From NCBI GenBank assembly GCA_903813345.2, contig CAIIXF020000011.1, positions 9,706,842 through 9,770,841 on the forward strand: a DNA stretch of 64,000 nt, read 5' to 3'. Made by a program: the position numbers and the translations under genes. This DNA is from Owenia fusiformis (lineage: Eukaryota; Annelida; Polychaeta; Sabellida; Oweniidae). The notes under the pieces are model-generated. The model did no database searches. It saw nothing but the letters and a program-made list of their open reading frames with translations, and had not been told where the DNA came from. Of this stretch, positions 22,159 through 33,239 are shown piece after piece (positions within the stretch are counted from its first letter, which is position 1; each line of letters begins with the position of its first letter).

Positions 22159-23293
22159 ACACCTGTCTTTAAACCTATTTTATGGTGGCAGATTACAAAT
22201 CAGACCCTAGAGTTTTAACCTGTTGTAGAACTGTGGTTTATTGATTACAGTCATATGTGTAACCATTTCACAACATGAATCACATGATTTAAATACCCTG
22301 GTCATGATGAGGGCTGCAATTTTCAGAATACTGAATACTTGTTTAAACAGAACACAAAAATGTAATATCCCCCAATGACACATGAGTTTTATATTTCGAG
22401 CAAGTAATGTATTTAATTTGCGACAATATAAGGAATACTGAATTCCGCTCAACATTCTCCCTTGGTTTCAACTGGTCTTTTTCAGGGACTGGAAAACTTT
22501 GTTTTTCATGATCTTTTACCGTGTTTAACCCAAAAGTTCTGGCTATTGAGTAAAATCAAGAGACACACGTAAAGGCTCTTTTTCCTAATAAAATAATCAT
22601 TCACACAATATAATTTTTATTTTCCATTGCCCTTTAGATATGCCTATTTGGATATGCCTATTTCTGCCCCATGGAACTCCATTGAATTCCATGGGACTTA
22701 CATGGCTCTATAAAACCCCATCGAGTCCCATGAGATTCGATGGGGCATTATGGGGCAAAGTCCCACAAAGCCCCATCGAAAATAAATATGTTCATTCTTA
22801 TCATTGAGCATCATTGGACTTTTGGTTAAATCATTTTTGTAGGACTTCTAGGGCATAGTGTGACTCAATGGGGCAAAGTTAACAAGGTCACGGTGGGACT
22901 CAAAGGGACTCGAAGTTACGATTACGCCTCTTTGAAGTATGTTGGGCTTAACAAAACTTAAATAAATACTGAAGATGCACTGGCTACTAGACTGAAGGGA
23001 TGATAGATGCCTCAGTAACGAAAAGTCAACATTTGGGCTTCCTGGGGAATTAGTATAGCGAGTTACAAGCGCCAAACTAGTAACTATAATGATCTAGTGT
23101 TAGAAGTATATGCCGTCATACACCCTACTTTGAATGAACCGCCAACACCTCACCTACATTATTCAAAACAGTGGGTTGAGATATGGCAAATACTTTCCAT
23201 TCAACATTTGCATGTTCCATGTGGCATAAAACCGTGAAAAAAGAGACACTTCAAGGTGGCAGTGTATTGCCTGACTGTTCCTTATCTATCTTA
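22159..23293. other. intron stretch with CCCCAT-rich block
   Basis: 22630-22920 contains many short related blocks (CCCCATGGAACTCC, CCCCATCGAGTCCCATG, GATGGGGC, TGGGACTC) in both orientations, a low-complexity inverted-repeat patch. The rest shows nothing recognisable. Confidence 0.5.
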
Positions 23294-24920
23294 CCCTACT
23301 ATCACACCAAACTAGTTCTCACTACATTCTCGAAAACAGGCTTTTACTGTGTACGAATGGACTGGACGTAATTAGAACTGTTCGAACGTACTCGAATGGG
23401 TAGGTCCTCTAGAACTCAGAACATGCTCAAAATGTTCTCTTGGTCGTTACGTTCTACAATTAGTATGAGTGACAACCTACTAACGACAAGCTGGACGTTC
23501 TATGAACAGAACCGTCATACTTCAATCCTACTACAGTGCTGATACATATTAATTGGTATTACATACCCAGTGAAGCATTTGTATTGAAGTCAATGGAGCT
23601 GAAGGTCGGCTATATATTCCTGTATAGCCGCCAAACCTTTTACCATGACAATCTTATGACGTCATCGGGACGTCATGTTTCATTTCTTCCTAATTTCACT
23701 CGCACACAGACAAGTGGCGTCATTGATATAACGTAGCCATGATATAAAAGTATGTAATACAACAGTTATGTCCGTATCATTGAATATATGCCTTCGGTCT
23801 GTCGTAATATAACCCTCGCAAGCTCGGGCTATATTGGTGACAGACCTTAGGCATATATTCAATGATAGGGACATAACTGCTAAATAAGGCGTATAAGTCG
23901 CATATTTTCTTGAATTCTAACATTTAATGTCTAAACTCCTCCAAACTGCTGAAAAGTATACACCGTAAATCATATATACCAAAATGAGTGGCTCCAAGGC
24001 TTCATACCAGTGTATGCATAATGCATTTGTCACGAGTTTGAGCTGAAATTTCGCTAAGATGAAGTAAGGGCCCAGGTAATCTCTGCCAGGTTTTTTTATT
24101 GTGGTAAGTGCTCAGAAGCAAATAATTCATGTGCGCAAAATTTGTTTGTGTTTCAGTGTAACTTCCGCAAAAAGGGTCGGACCAATGACAGAATTAGCAG
24201 GTAAAATCACTTCGAAAAAGAGAACTTTTTTAAGAGAACTTTTTACCTATAATAGCAAAACTTTTGTTTTATTTGTGCATTCTATCTATCAGATAAGAGT
24301 CTCAGGGGTATATAGGCAAATCTATTTTGATAGAAGAACTCTGTCTAGTTTGAAAACTTACCCTTCATTATTTTGTATCAGCACTATAGGGACGTTTTTA
24401 CGAGTTTAACTGTCTGAAGATGTATTGAGAACGAGGTAGAACTAATTGCAAACGGGTTAAAACTGATTAAGAACGTATTTATCAACGAGTTAGCAAAAAT
24501 ATAGCTATCACACCAAGCAAGTTGCCACTGCGTTCTTCAAAACTGGTTTTAAACTGTGTGCGAACGGAATGAAAGTAGCAATCAACGTTCTACAGTCTGT
24601 TTACGAAGTTCATGGACTTTCCCCGACAGGGAATGTGTTTTAGAATTTTGAATCGATTCAAAATTCGATGGCGACCATACCATTCTGTAATCAGGTTATG
24701 ATGATCTTCTAGACTAAGGGACTCGTTATACGCGTTGCACACCGACGTGGTGCGACCTGAACGAACTGCGAATGAGATGGACGTATTGAAGACTGTTTAT
24801 GAACAAAGTAGCTAATTATTTTAGACATATTTCCCGACCACAGCCAGATTGAGCACGTTTTACGACGTTTTCGTAGGACGGGCAAGAACGGGTAAGAACT
24901 AGTTTGGTGTGATAGGGGGG
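23294..24920. mobile_element. PIF/Harbinger-like non-autonomous element
   Basis: Left end CCCTACTATCACACCAAACT, right end AGTTTGGTGTGATAGGGGGG: inverted repeats of about 26 bp including AGTTCT. TTA lies on each side (23291-23293 and 24921-24923), the target duplication typical of PIF/Harbinger. A terminus-like internal copy (ATCACACCAAGCAAGTT) is at 24509. No DDE or Myb-type ORF was seen. A separate palindrome is nested at 23739-23880. Confidence 0.7.
23739..23880. repeat. Foldback palindrome
   Basis: Arms CAGTTATGTCC...ATCATTGAATATATGCC and GGCATATATTCAATGATAGG followed by GACATAACTG pair over about 55 nt around a loop near 23815 (CTCGCAAGCTCGGGCTATATTG). Confidence 0.85.
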
Positions 24921-25134
24921 TTACGTTGAACAAGGTCTGGTTTTGAAAGATCTATCAATTTCTAATAAGCTTGATCAACACTAAAAAACTTAACAGATGC
25001 GAAATAGGATTGAAATATTTATTCCTGATTTCACAAAACCAAAGTGGCATAATCGTGCATTTTCACACTTGATTTTGATAAGGTTTTGTTATTTGTGCCT
25101 CTAATTTGTTTTAACTAATTTTTAGTTGAATGTC

Positions 25135-25730
25135 GCAGCATGCACTTCCTAAAGGAGTGGTATTGATATGGTGAACTTTTTTAACACGCGTTTCTCTTAA
25201 ACCAGTCATCAAAACATTCTGAAAATTTTACACATTGTCAATAACCCAGATGCGAGTAGAAATAATCTTGATTTACGTCATTAAAAATTTAAAATTCAGT
25301 CAAAGTAATGTAATATTTGAAATCTACATGTAAAATTACATCTAGAAATGTGGTTTTAGAAAGTGTTTATCAACTTTGAAAAATTTATTTTCTTTGAAAA
25401 TGTGACTTCTAGCTCGGGGAGATTCCCCATAGACCCCATGCTATAAAATCACAAAAAATGAAATATCTTTTCTTTTAGTGGACAGATAATATTTTGCTTT
25501 ATTGGACATATTTTCATTAGTATAAGTATCAGACACATAAGGGTTATATGAGAATTGAGCCACTTAAATTGATAATATTCAAGTTTAAGGGAACTTTCTT
25601 ATATACCTGCCATGTTAATTGACCCGAATCAGCCACCTGGTGGTGAAACTGGTAACTACCTACTCGCATTTGGGTAATTTAATGGTCATCTTTTGGATGG
25701 TAACATTATAATTTGAAATATATATTATCT
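25135..25730 (+). repeat. Dispersed repeat Rep-A, copy 1 (with MITE)
   Basis: Flanks read GGAGTGGTATTGATATGGTG on the left and TTAATGGTCATCTTTTGGAT on the right. The same sequence occurs inverted at 38930-39055 and 41500-41605 without the internal MITE. The repeat itself has no recognised ORF. Confidence 0.8.
25248..25673. mobile_element. MITE with AAT target duplication, copy 1
   Basis: Ends AACCCAGATGCGAGTAG and CTACTCGCATTTGGGT are inverted, with AAT on both sides. Removing the element plus one AAT restores GTCAATTTAATGGTC, exactly the reverse complement of the uninterrupted paralogue at 38955-38970. A second copy is at 40974-41396 and a fragment at 30097-30140. Confidence 0.85.
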
Positions 25731-26412
25731 ACTAATCTAAATATATGTTTTTATATGCACCAAAGTTCTGAACGCTAGAAAACTCATACTAAAAATGTTC
25801 TTACTTTTTAATGGTGTAATTAGACCAAACAGCAAGTGCAAAGATCACTCACAATATAATATAATAATATAATGAAAAAAATTTGCCGAAAATATTCAAA
25901 CCCCCTCTTATCAAATCCTGGCTAAGCCACTGCAGTTGTCATGACTACAAGGCTTAAGACATTATGAAACCAAATATTTGACAATAACTGTCATTTTGAG
26001 ATATTTATGAGCATTTTTATGTTGATTAGCCCTTCATTTTTATACTGCCAGTATTTATGATCCCCCCTCATATACCATGAAATGAAAATATTAAGATCAT
26101 ATAATACAATATAAGGGTGATCATTAAGTTTTGGGATTCGATCTGCCATTCAATATTTTTCAACCAATTATGTTGAAATTTTCAGCAAATGTAAATTATG
26201 TATTTCTGAATTGACATACAATCTTTCGTATACATAACACTTCTACAATTTATTTGGTTGTAATTACAATGAATTATAAAAATAGTAAAAGTGGTCTGCG
26301 GGTCAGCAAATTTTGACTGATGTTAATAAGAACATTTCCTGCCATAACATATTCATCTTGCCTGCATGGTTACTTCAAACTACTTGCACTAGGGGCAGCA
26401 CAGTCCTTTTTA
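25731..26412. other. intron stretch, nothing recognised
   Basis: AT-rich, with no domain or repeat that I can place. Confidence 0.5.
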
Positions 26413-27281
26413 TCCCAATGAACGAAGTTCGAGGGGGATATAGAGAAGCCGTCCATCCCTCGTCCGTACGTCCGTTCGTTCGTTTGTCCGTGTGTTCGGG
26501 CGATAACTCCAATACTGGTTGACGTATTTGGTTCAAATTTTATAGGCTTATGCCTTATGAGTGTAGGACCTCTGCTCGAGAAGGAATTTTCAATATGGCC
26601 GCTCAATTCAAAATGGCCGCCATTTTTCGTAAAAAATGTAATCGTTGATAACTCAAATACAAATTGATGGATTTGGTTCAAATTTTATATGCTGATGCCT
26701 AGGGATAAAGTTTCGCACAAAAAGAGATTTTCAAGATGGCCACTTAATTTCAAAATGGTGGCCATTATCATAAAAATATGTAATCTTTGATAACTCAAAT
26801 ACCAGTAAATGGATTTGGTTCAAATTTTATATGATGATGCTTAGGGACACAGTAGCTATGTTCGACAAAAATTTTTCAAGATGGCCGCTTAATTTCAAAA
26901 TGGCGGCAATTTTTCGTAAAAAACGTAATCTTTGATAACTCAAATACCAGTGAACAGATTTGGTTGAAATTTTATATGATTATGCCTAGGGACACAGTAG
27001 CTCTGTTCAAGAAATAATTTTCAAGATGGCGGCTGAATTTCAAGATGGCGGCCAATTTTCGTAAAAAATGTAATCTTTGATAACTCATATACCAGTGAAT
27101 GGATTTGATTCAAATTTTATATGATGATGCCTAGTTCACAATGGTATAAACTAACTTTGTGCCAAATTTCATGCTTCTATCACAAAGTGCACAAACATTT
27201 CAACATTTACACTAGCTATAATAAGCATAATATGTTTTGTTTGGTGGGATTTGCTACTCCGTGGAGTTGCTGTTTTTCTAG
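26413..27281 (+). mobile_element. Helentron-like family A, complete copy
   Basis: Starts TCCCAATGAACGAAGTTCG (preceded by TTTTTA) and ends TGTTTTTCTAG followed by TTAG. Core order: degenerate CGTCCGTACGTCCG tract, 'CGATAACTCCAATACTGG', then four to five cassettes of about 145 bp with AAGATGGC.GC and TTGATAACTCAAATACCAG. Near the 3' end TGGGAT is an inverted copy of the 5' ATCCCA, followed by a stem-loop ACTCC-GT-GGAGT at 27256-27267. Insertion between two T residues fits both this and the 37083 copy. Non-autonomous. Confidence 0.7.
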
Positions 27282-27282
27282 T

Positions 27283-28015
27283 TAGTCATTGATATAGAAG
27301 TATTATTCAGTGTCGAAAGGATCATTTCGTATAATAGTTTCCATTAGCCTGAATGTACATGCGTTGTTGACAAACCTAATCCATAGAGGCGTTTTCCAGG
27401 TCTCCATTTGTTATCTCTCGAAGATTGGTTTAAGTTGTTGAAATCAGCCCCTAATTTGAATCAAACAGATGACATCTCACATGATGCTTCAACATCCCAA
27501 ATGTAGTGAAGCCTAATGGTGTTTCATCTGGTGAATATGAGACATGAGCAAGTTTTGTGAACCCTAGTTCTTCAAGATAAGTATTACAATTGAAGATAAC
27601 TCCCCGCTTTTTGAGCCATTGATTGTGACTCGGAGAGTCTGAAGAATGATAAGAAAATAGAGCAAAGAACACTGTTATATCACTGTAATACAGATGTTAC
27701 TATAGACACTGCAGTTAGATCTATTTGAAAGCATATAAAATCACAGAAAGATGTCTACCAAATAGGTATTTATCAACCATACTTTTTGGATCAAGTAAGA
27801 TAAAAATAAATCCAAATTTTGTTTGACCCGCGACACCATACGTCATGTTGCTATAGTTATAATAATTATCTATTGTAACATCATATTACAAGAGACTGTT
27901 TTATTCAACTCATAATTACATTTCACCTTTACGTTGAAAATGTCAAGCAAATTGGTTGAGGAATAATGAAATGACAGACAAATTCCCAGACCTTAGTGGT
28001 CACCCTGTATTTAAG
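27283..28015. other. intron stretch, nothing recognised
   Basis: A minus-strand ORF of 73 codons (27451-27672) has no recognisable motif. No exon is supported. Confidence 0.5.
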
Positions 28016-28020
28016 AAATA

Positions 28021-28190
28021 TAGACCGTAGAACAGGGCTACTTGTTTCGAATACACCCAGCAGGGTCTAGGCACAAATGTTTTCTGTACCCCGAATGACC
28101 GAAGGGAGTGAGGGGTTCGAAAGCTTTTGTTCCTAGACCTAAGGGGTGTATTCGAAACTAGTAGCCCTTCTCTGAGGTCTATATTACGAT
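28021..28190. repeat. Foldback palindrome
   Basis: Left TAGACC...CAGGGCTACT...TTTCGAATACACCC pairs with right GGGGTGTATTCGAAAC...AGTAGCCCT...GAGGTCTA, with inner arms TCTAGG/CCTAGA and CCCCGAATGACC/GGAGTGAGGGG. It lies about 500 bp upstream of a TULP4 exon. Confidence 0.85.
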
Positions 28191-28199
28191 TTGAACATG

Positions 28200-28688
28200 A
28201 AAACTCACCAGAATATTGCAAATCGTCAATTTCGATGTTCATTTCAACTTTTTTCATTTCTACTTCTGGTTGAGCATTTGGCTGTTCCAATTTGTTTACT
28301 TACCTCCTGACCCCGACTTAAGTTTATTAGTGACATTTCGGCCTATTTTATTAGTTTCACGCATATCTACTACATTGGTAATTATTGAAATTATTGATAC
28401 AGTTTACAAATGCTTCGACAGAAAATTTTGGCTCCGGACAATTTCTCCCTGCCATTTTGAATTTTGCAGACGAGAGGGGGATGTGAAAATAATGAAACGG
28501 CCTAAACTGACCAATGAATGCACTGAACGAAACATTAAGTACAGAGCCGGGGAATTGATCTCGAATATAACCCAGCTGAAGCATTGACTTTGTTCACAGT
28601 TTATAGAAGGCATGAATACAGTCATGTTCGAATATGATATAATGTTCAATGAAATATTGCACATGGAACATACTTCCTGTTTTTCTAG
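28200..28688. other. Intron end with weak antisense exon candidates
   Basis: On the minus strand MEQPNAQPEVEMKKVEMNIE... starts at 28290 and meets TCTG|GTGAGT near 28209. A second strong donor GGAG|GTAAGTA lies just upstream near 28303. A third small ORF (MAGRNCPEPKFSVEAFVN) begins near 28484 on the same strand. CpG content is a little higher here. No homologue or acceptor chain was found, so this is recorded only as a candidate. Confidence 0.2.
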
Positions 28689-28853
28689 GTAATGGACTTC
28701 AGTTGGTCGCATGATGGTCGTATGGCTTTGATATGCTACCGCGATGGTTTTGTATTGGTTGGCTCTGTAGCCGGACAACGATACTGGTCAACCACCCTTA
28801 CACTTGACAACAGTATCATCACATGTGGCCTGTGGATGCCAGATGATCAGAAG
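28689..28853 (+). CDS. TULP4: TULP4 coding exon (WD40 region), 55 codons
   Basis: Acceptor TTTTCTAG (AG at 28687-28688) and donor AAG|GTATGTG (GT at 28854). Phase 0 at both ends. The product starts VMDFSWSHDGRMALICYRDG, continues FVLVGSVAGQRYW and ends TCGLWMPDDQK. Vertebrate TULP4 has WSHDGTQALISYRDGFVLVGSVSGQ and GIWTPDDQ at this place, so the alignment is unbroken with the previous exon (…NDRNIQ|VMDFSW). It holds one WD-type blade and the start of the next. An ATG at the second codon is not a start site; it simply follows the splice junction. Confidence 0.96.
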
Positions 28854-29420
28854 GTATGTGGAATTTTTGCCTACCCTTCCATTGGCCAAACATGGGACAC
28901 ATTGGTTTGATATGGCACATATGGAACAAAGATACTTTTAAGCTAACAGCAGCAACCTAAAGACTTCCTTTCGGAAGATAATTCTAATACGTAGTGGACA
29001 GATTTTCTTAAATTTGGTGGAAAGATGTATACTGGTGAATAGTTGTATGAAACATAAAAAATTTAAGATGGCATAACAAGAATTGTAAGGTCCAATTTGA
29101 TTAGCTGACTATATTGCATCATCTGCTGTGAACCAATCAAATCCGAGTTTACAATTTCTAGAAACCGGAAGTAGTTCCTATGGGATCAACCAGGCGTCTG
29201 TCCATCCGTTGGTCTGTCCGTCCATCAACATTGGCCGCACAAATTAAAACTGCTATTCGGATTGAGTCATATCCCCATTCATTTCATGCATATCCATAAT
29301 GCCTATTTGACCTATCATTGCCATTTCCCAAGAAATTGCTGATTTTGACGTCAAAAAGTCAAATTTTTTTTAAATACTAGACACCTTGTTGAAGTAGAAC
29401 TTTCAAATAACTTGTAGTAG

Positions 29421-29705
29421 TTGCTGTATATGCAACTTATGTTTTCTGGAGATTTCAAAGCCCTTGAAATTACAGTTTTTGGTGTTTACTCTATAAAATT
29501 TGACAAAAAGTCACTGGCATGTAGCGGCCCTGATATCGATAAATTCTACACGCAATATAACCCGATTCTAAATGCTTGGTTAAAACTTTACACGAAAAAG
29601 CCTCGATATCCGGGCATTTACTCTTACACTGAACTGAAAATAGCATCGTCTAAACGCGTATGTGTTGGCTTCCGGGTAAGTTTATCAACATTTATACTCA
29701 ATTGA
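29421..29705 (+). other. 94-codon ORF, unidentified
   Basis: MLYMQLMFSGDFKALEITVF..., then DIDKFYTQYNPILNAWLKLY, then PRYPGIYSYTELKIASSKRV. A donor-like CCGG|GTAAGTTT lies at about 29672 inside the ORF. The composition looks protein-like (many Y, K and L) but I recognise no family. About 270 bp later, after TCCATTGCAG at about 29970, a second frame reads PKMFQCGYCNAHENTFDSYI. These could be two exons of a decayed element-borne gene; evidence is weak. Confidence 0.25.
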
Positions 29706-30096
29706 AAGAGCAGTCGTGCTTATATCGTGTACCAGTTTGATTAATGTATATGTGTGTGTATTTATAATATGATAGCCTAGTAATACCGTGTCGTTAGAAC
29801 AACTGCTCGATATCGAACTGATGACCTGAAATTACATTATTGGACTGATCGCGCATCTGATATTAAATGATTAATTTGCGTTGAATCTGATATTAACTTG
29901 CAACCCAATACCATGACTTTACATTTGAATGATAACACGGCCTCATATTCTAATTCATTATACGTCCATTGCAGGCCAAAAATGTTTCAATGTGGATATT
30001 GTAATGCACACGAGAATACATTCGATTCGTATATATTGATCACACATCAATTGAACTTGGAGATTTTCCTGTACACTTTTCCCAAACATGTGGAAT

Positions 30097-30140
30097 AGAC
30101 TAGATGCCAGTAGAAATTATCTTGATTTATCCTATGCCAA
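30097..30140 (+). mobile_element. Fragment of the AAT-site MITE
   Basis: AATAGACTAGATGCCAGTAG then AAATTATCTTGATTTA, matching the left end of the copy at 40974. Confidence 0.7.
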
Positions 30141-30382
30141 GGAGGGTTTTAGGGAGATAAGTTGGTAAGATATATCCCGTATCCTGATTTTGAGGTTTCC
30201 ATATCAAGAACCTCCATATCTCCCGTCATATCTCCCGCTTCGGTGCATATCTTCCCGCTTCGGGGCATATCTTCCCGCTTCCAAAAAAAGTGGAAATGCA
30301 ATAAAATGACTTTGCATATGAATGATTTGTTTATTTTTTACACCTTGTACTACTGAAAACTCTACTTGGTATAGGATAAAGC

Positions 30383-30508
30383 AGTTATGTACGGTCGGTT
30401 TGGATATTGGGTTCATCCCTCGTGAGGTCCCTCAGGTAGATATGCATATCTCTCTCTGGATAAACCCCATATCCAAAACCTCCCAGTACAGAACCCTTAT
30501 TTATCCCA
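30383..30508. repeat. Foldback family P, copy 1
   Basis: CAGTTATGTACGGTCGGTTT on the left and AACCTCCCAGTACAGAACCC on the right are shared with 51173-51345 and 58787-58930. The interior is palindromic (GGATATTGGGTTCATCCC.../...GGATAAACCCCATATCC). It directly abuts the larger foldback that follows. Confidence 0.8.
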
Positions 30509-30555
30509 TGGTTACAAGGATATAGATCGAATATCACGTGAAGATATAATTGATA

Positions 30556-31261
30556 TGGAACAATTTACACCTTGACATGAGAAGAGGTCAACCGATATCA
30601 CGCTTCAAAAGATAAGTAAGAGATTACAGGAGCCCTGTCTCCATGCTACCCACTACCAAAATGGTAAACGAAATGCCTAGATATGTTGAATGTGCTTTTA
30701 ACAAACTCAGAGTGGGTCTTCTTTTAAAATCGCAACTATATGTTTATAATTTCACCAGTGTTAGTGATCCCTTTTGTAAGTGTGGATTACCACAAACACC
30801 TTCTCATTTTATCTTAAAATGTCCTCTGCTTGTAAACGAGCGTGAAACTTTATTTGCAGGACTGCGAACTTCAGATCTTCATCTTTTGGTTCAGAGTTTG
30901 AACACAGTTGACAAAATTCAGTTTCTTTTGTATGGTGATGAAAATTTAGATAATTCATTAAATGAAAAATTAATAGAACTAATGAGTCATTTTGTGGATC
31001 AAAGTTTGAGCCAAATTGATCGGTTTGGCTAATTTTTGCATGCATGTGTTAACTCATCCCTGGCCCATGGGATTATAGTTTCTTATATGAGTTTTAACAT
31101 TACTTTGATAAATTTTTAAATTTTATTGTATTCCTATTCATATTGTCTAAAATTGCCGCTAATGTTTTTATAAAAACTTTGGCAATCAACTGCATGTCTG
31201 TTATCGTTTACTAAAGGAATACATTTATGTATAATAAAAAAAAAAAAAAAAATAATTGATA
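30556..31261 (+). mobile_element. 5'-truncated LINE, 3' ORF end and poly-A
   Basis: The + strand ORF 30643-31032 encodes 129 residues with FNKLRVGLLLKSQL, a C-K-C-G ... T-S-H-F-I-L-K-C-P motif (residues about 43-60) and a leucine-rich tail. This is the C-terminal CCHC-like region of non-LTR retrotransposon ORF2. It is followed by ~200 bp and a poly-A (31235-31251). The direct repeat ATAATTGATA (30546-30555 and 31252-31261) is the target duplication. It sits in the left arm of the foldback; the right arm gives the empty site. Confidence 0.88.
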
Positions 31262-31639
31262 CGTGGATGAAGATATCATATTTTAGCAAACAATTCCCAA
31301 ATCATGGAATATCACTTTTGAAACCATTGAATATCACTTTTTGAAAGGTGATATTCGATGGTTTCAAAAGTGATATTTGATGGTTTCAAAAGTGATATTC
31401 GATGGTTTTGATTTTTTCAATTTTTTTATTAATTCAGCAAAACGATTGTTTATATATTTATTATTTTTTGGGATCTTGTTTTTACGGCGTTCGCATTAAA
31501 TACAAACCACTCTGTTACGTCACGTATATGACGTTCGTTGAATTATCACAATCAAAATGTCAGACGAAATGGAATTTCCATTGCAATTTATCTGACTATT
31601 CAATGTTCGCTGGATAATAATTCCCAATGGGATAAACGG

Positions 31640-31790
31640 ACAATCCTATGGTTTTTCAAAAATATCACTTATATCCACTCATGGATATCAGTATCTTCAC
31701 TCATTCGCTGCACTCACTCGCGAAGATATCAATATCCACTCATGGATATAAGTGATATTTTTTCAGAGCCATAGGATATTCCTATATTAT
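31640..31790. repeat. Foldback palindrome with CACTCGCG loop
   Basis: ATCCTATGG...ATATCACTTATATCCACTC pairs with ATGGATATAAGTGATATT...CCATAGGAT around TCACTCATTCGCTGCACTCA. The same type lies at 32075-32215 and in 54338-54440. Confidence 0.8.
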
Positions 31791-32365
31791 TCCATAGTTA
31801 GCATGATATCCATAGGATAACATGTCAAAATAAAAACGGTATTTTTAAAATCAGTGGTAAAATATGATATTTTTGGCAAATTTTCACTTAACCATAGCAT
31901 ACAATGTTTTAGCCATGACATATGGCGCCGTATGCCATGGTTTATGAATTTTTGCTACTTCAGACTCAAAACGAGGCTAAGTGTCAATATCGCCGTATCG
32001 TTTGGAAAATTCCTTTTAAATCACTTAATTCCCGACGATTCTGATGATGACTTTAACTATGGAATATAAAGAACATCCTATGATTTACTCGTGATATGAT
32101 TTTAATCCACTCATGGATGTTGATATCTGCACTCTCTCGCTACGCCCACTCGTGCAGATATCATATCCATTCGTGGATAAAAATCATATCACTCATAAAT
32201 CATAGGATATCTTCTATTTAAGATGTGATATTCGATAGTTTAAAAGTGATATTCGATGGTTTGTAAATTGTTTGCTAAAATATGATATCTTGATCCACAT
32301 ATCCAATATATCATCATGTGATATTCGATCTATATCCTCCTTGCAACCATGGGATAAAGCTTTAC

Positions 32366-33239
32366 GTCCCACTCCAAGCCGCTACGTCATAATCGCCGCT
32401 CGCATATTTGTTCATAATTTGTAACGTTCGCGGAATGACTGTAAATGGCAATGGAGAAAACACAGACAATCAGGGTCTGTTTGATAGTTAAAAAAAGGGA
32501 AAGAGCATCCACTTAATCAATATAAATTTCGAGAAAATAAATATGGGAATATTTGAGAGAACATGAAAATCAGCTAGATAATTAGTTGCACCTTTAAGGG
32601 CCAAGCCCATTGTGAGAGATTAAAATCATCTATCATTTCCTCTGAAGAAATAACTTAAGTTGCAAAATAGTTGATACACATGATATAAGATCAGGTAAAT
32701 CTGAGATCATCAGTATTCTATTTCTATTGCATAAAACCAGGCACGGGATTGCATTAATGAAAAATAAGTCCATGACTTTAACATCCAATAATTAATGTCT
32801 GCTATGTTGCATAATTGGCAGAGTTTTTTTTGTTCAGTCTGTCAACAGCTTAGAAAATTATTCTCTCTAGCTTCGATCAATTCATCACTTGTCACTAATG
32901 ATGCAATTATATTCATGATCAGTTGTCCAACAGAATGTAATAATAGATCAAAAGTTGAATGGTTCACAAAGAGTCTCATTTATAATTTACAGAAGACTGT
33001 TAAGTAATATGGAGTTCACGTTTTAAGGCACTGTAAAGTAGAAAATATGGAATCGGCTAGAGATAGAGTTGACTTATCAAATTGTGTAGAAATACAGATA
33101 ATCTTACATTTCATTTTCAAAGAATAAGCATGTCGAGAAGGTACCTACATGAAATAGGCATTTATTCTAAACTGCATGTTTCAATATCAATTCTAAACTC
33201 ACTTTAGTCCATAAAAATTATGTGATATCTTTATGAAAA
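32366..33239. other. intron stretch, nothing recognised
   Basis: No repeat family or coding exon that I can support. The 70-codon ORF at 32795 has no known motif. Confidence 0.5.

Larger units (their letters stand above)
8995..28688 (+). other. TULP4: TULP4 intron (~19.7 kb)
   Basis: Phase 0 intron starting GTAATT and ending TTTTCTAG. It is filled with transposable elements and palindromes listed separately. I saw no further exon between the two coding blocks; the protein alignment is contiguous across it. Confidence 0.9.
30497..32365. repeat. Large foldback element with nested LINE
   Basis: The left arm (TTATCCCATGGTTACAAGG, ATAGATCGAATATCACGTG ... AAGATATCATATTTTAGC) is the inverted copy of the right arm 32265-32355 (GCTAAAATATGATATCTTG ... 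CACATGATGATATA region ... CCATGGGATAA). The left arm is split at 30556-31251 by a LINE 3' end. The spacer contains repeated GATGGTTTCAAAAGTGATAT blocks (31315-31420) and two smaller palindromes, 31640-31790 and 32075-32215, both centred on CGCT.CGC.CACTCG-like loops. Confidence 0.85.
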
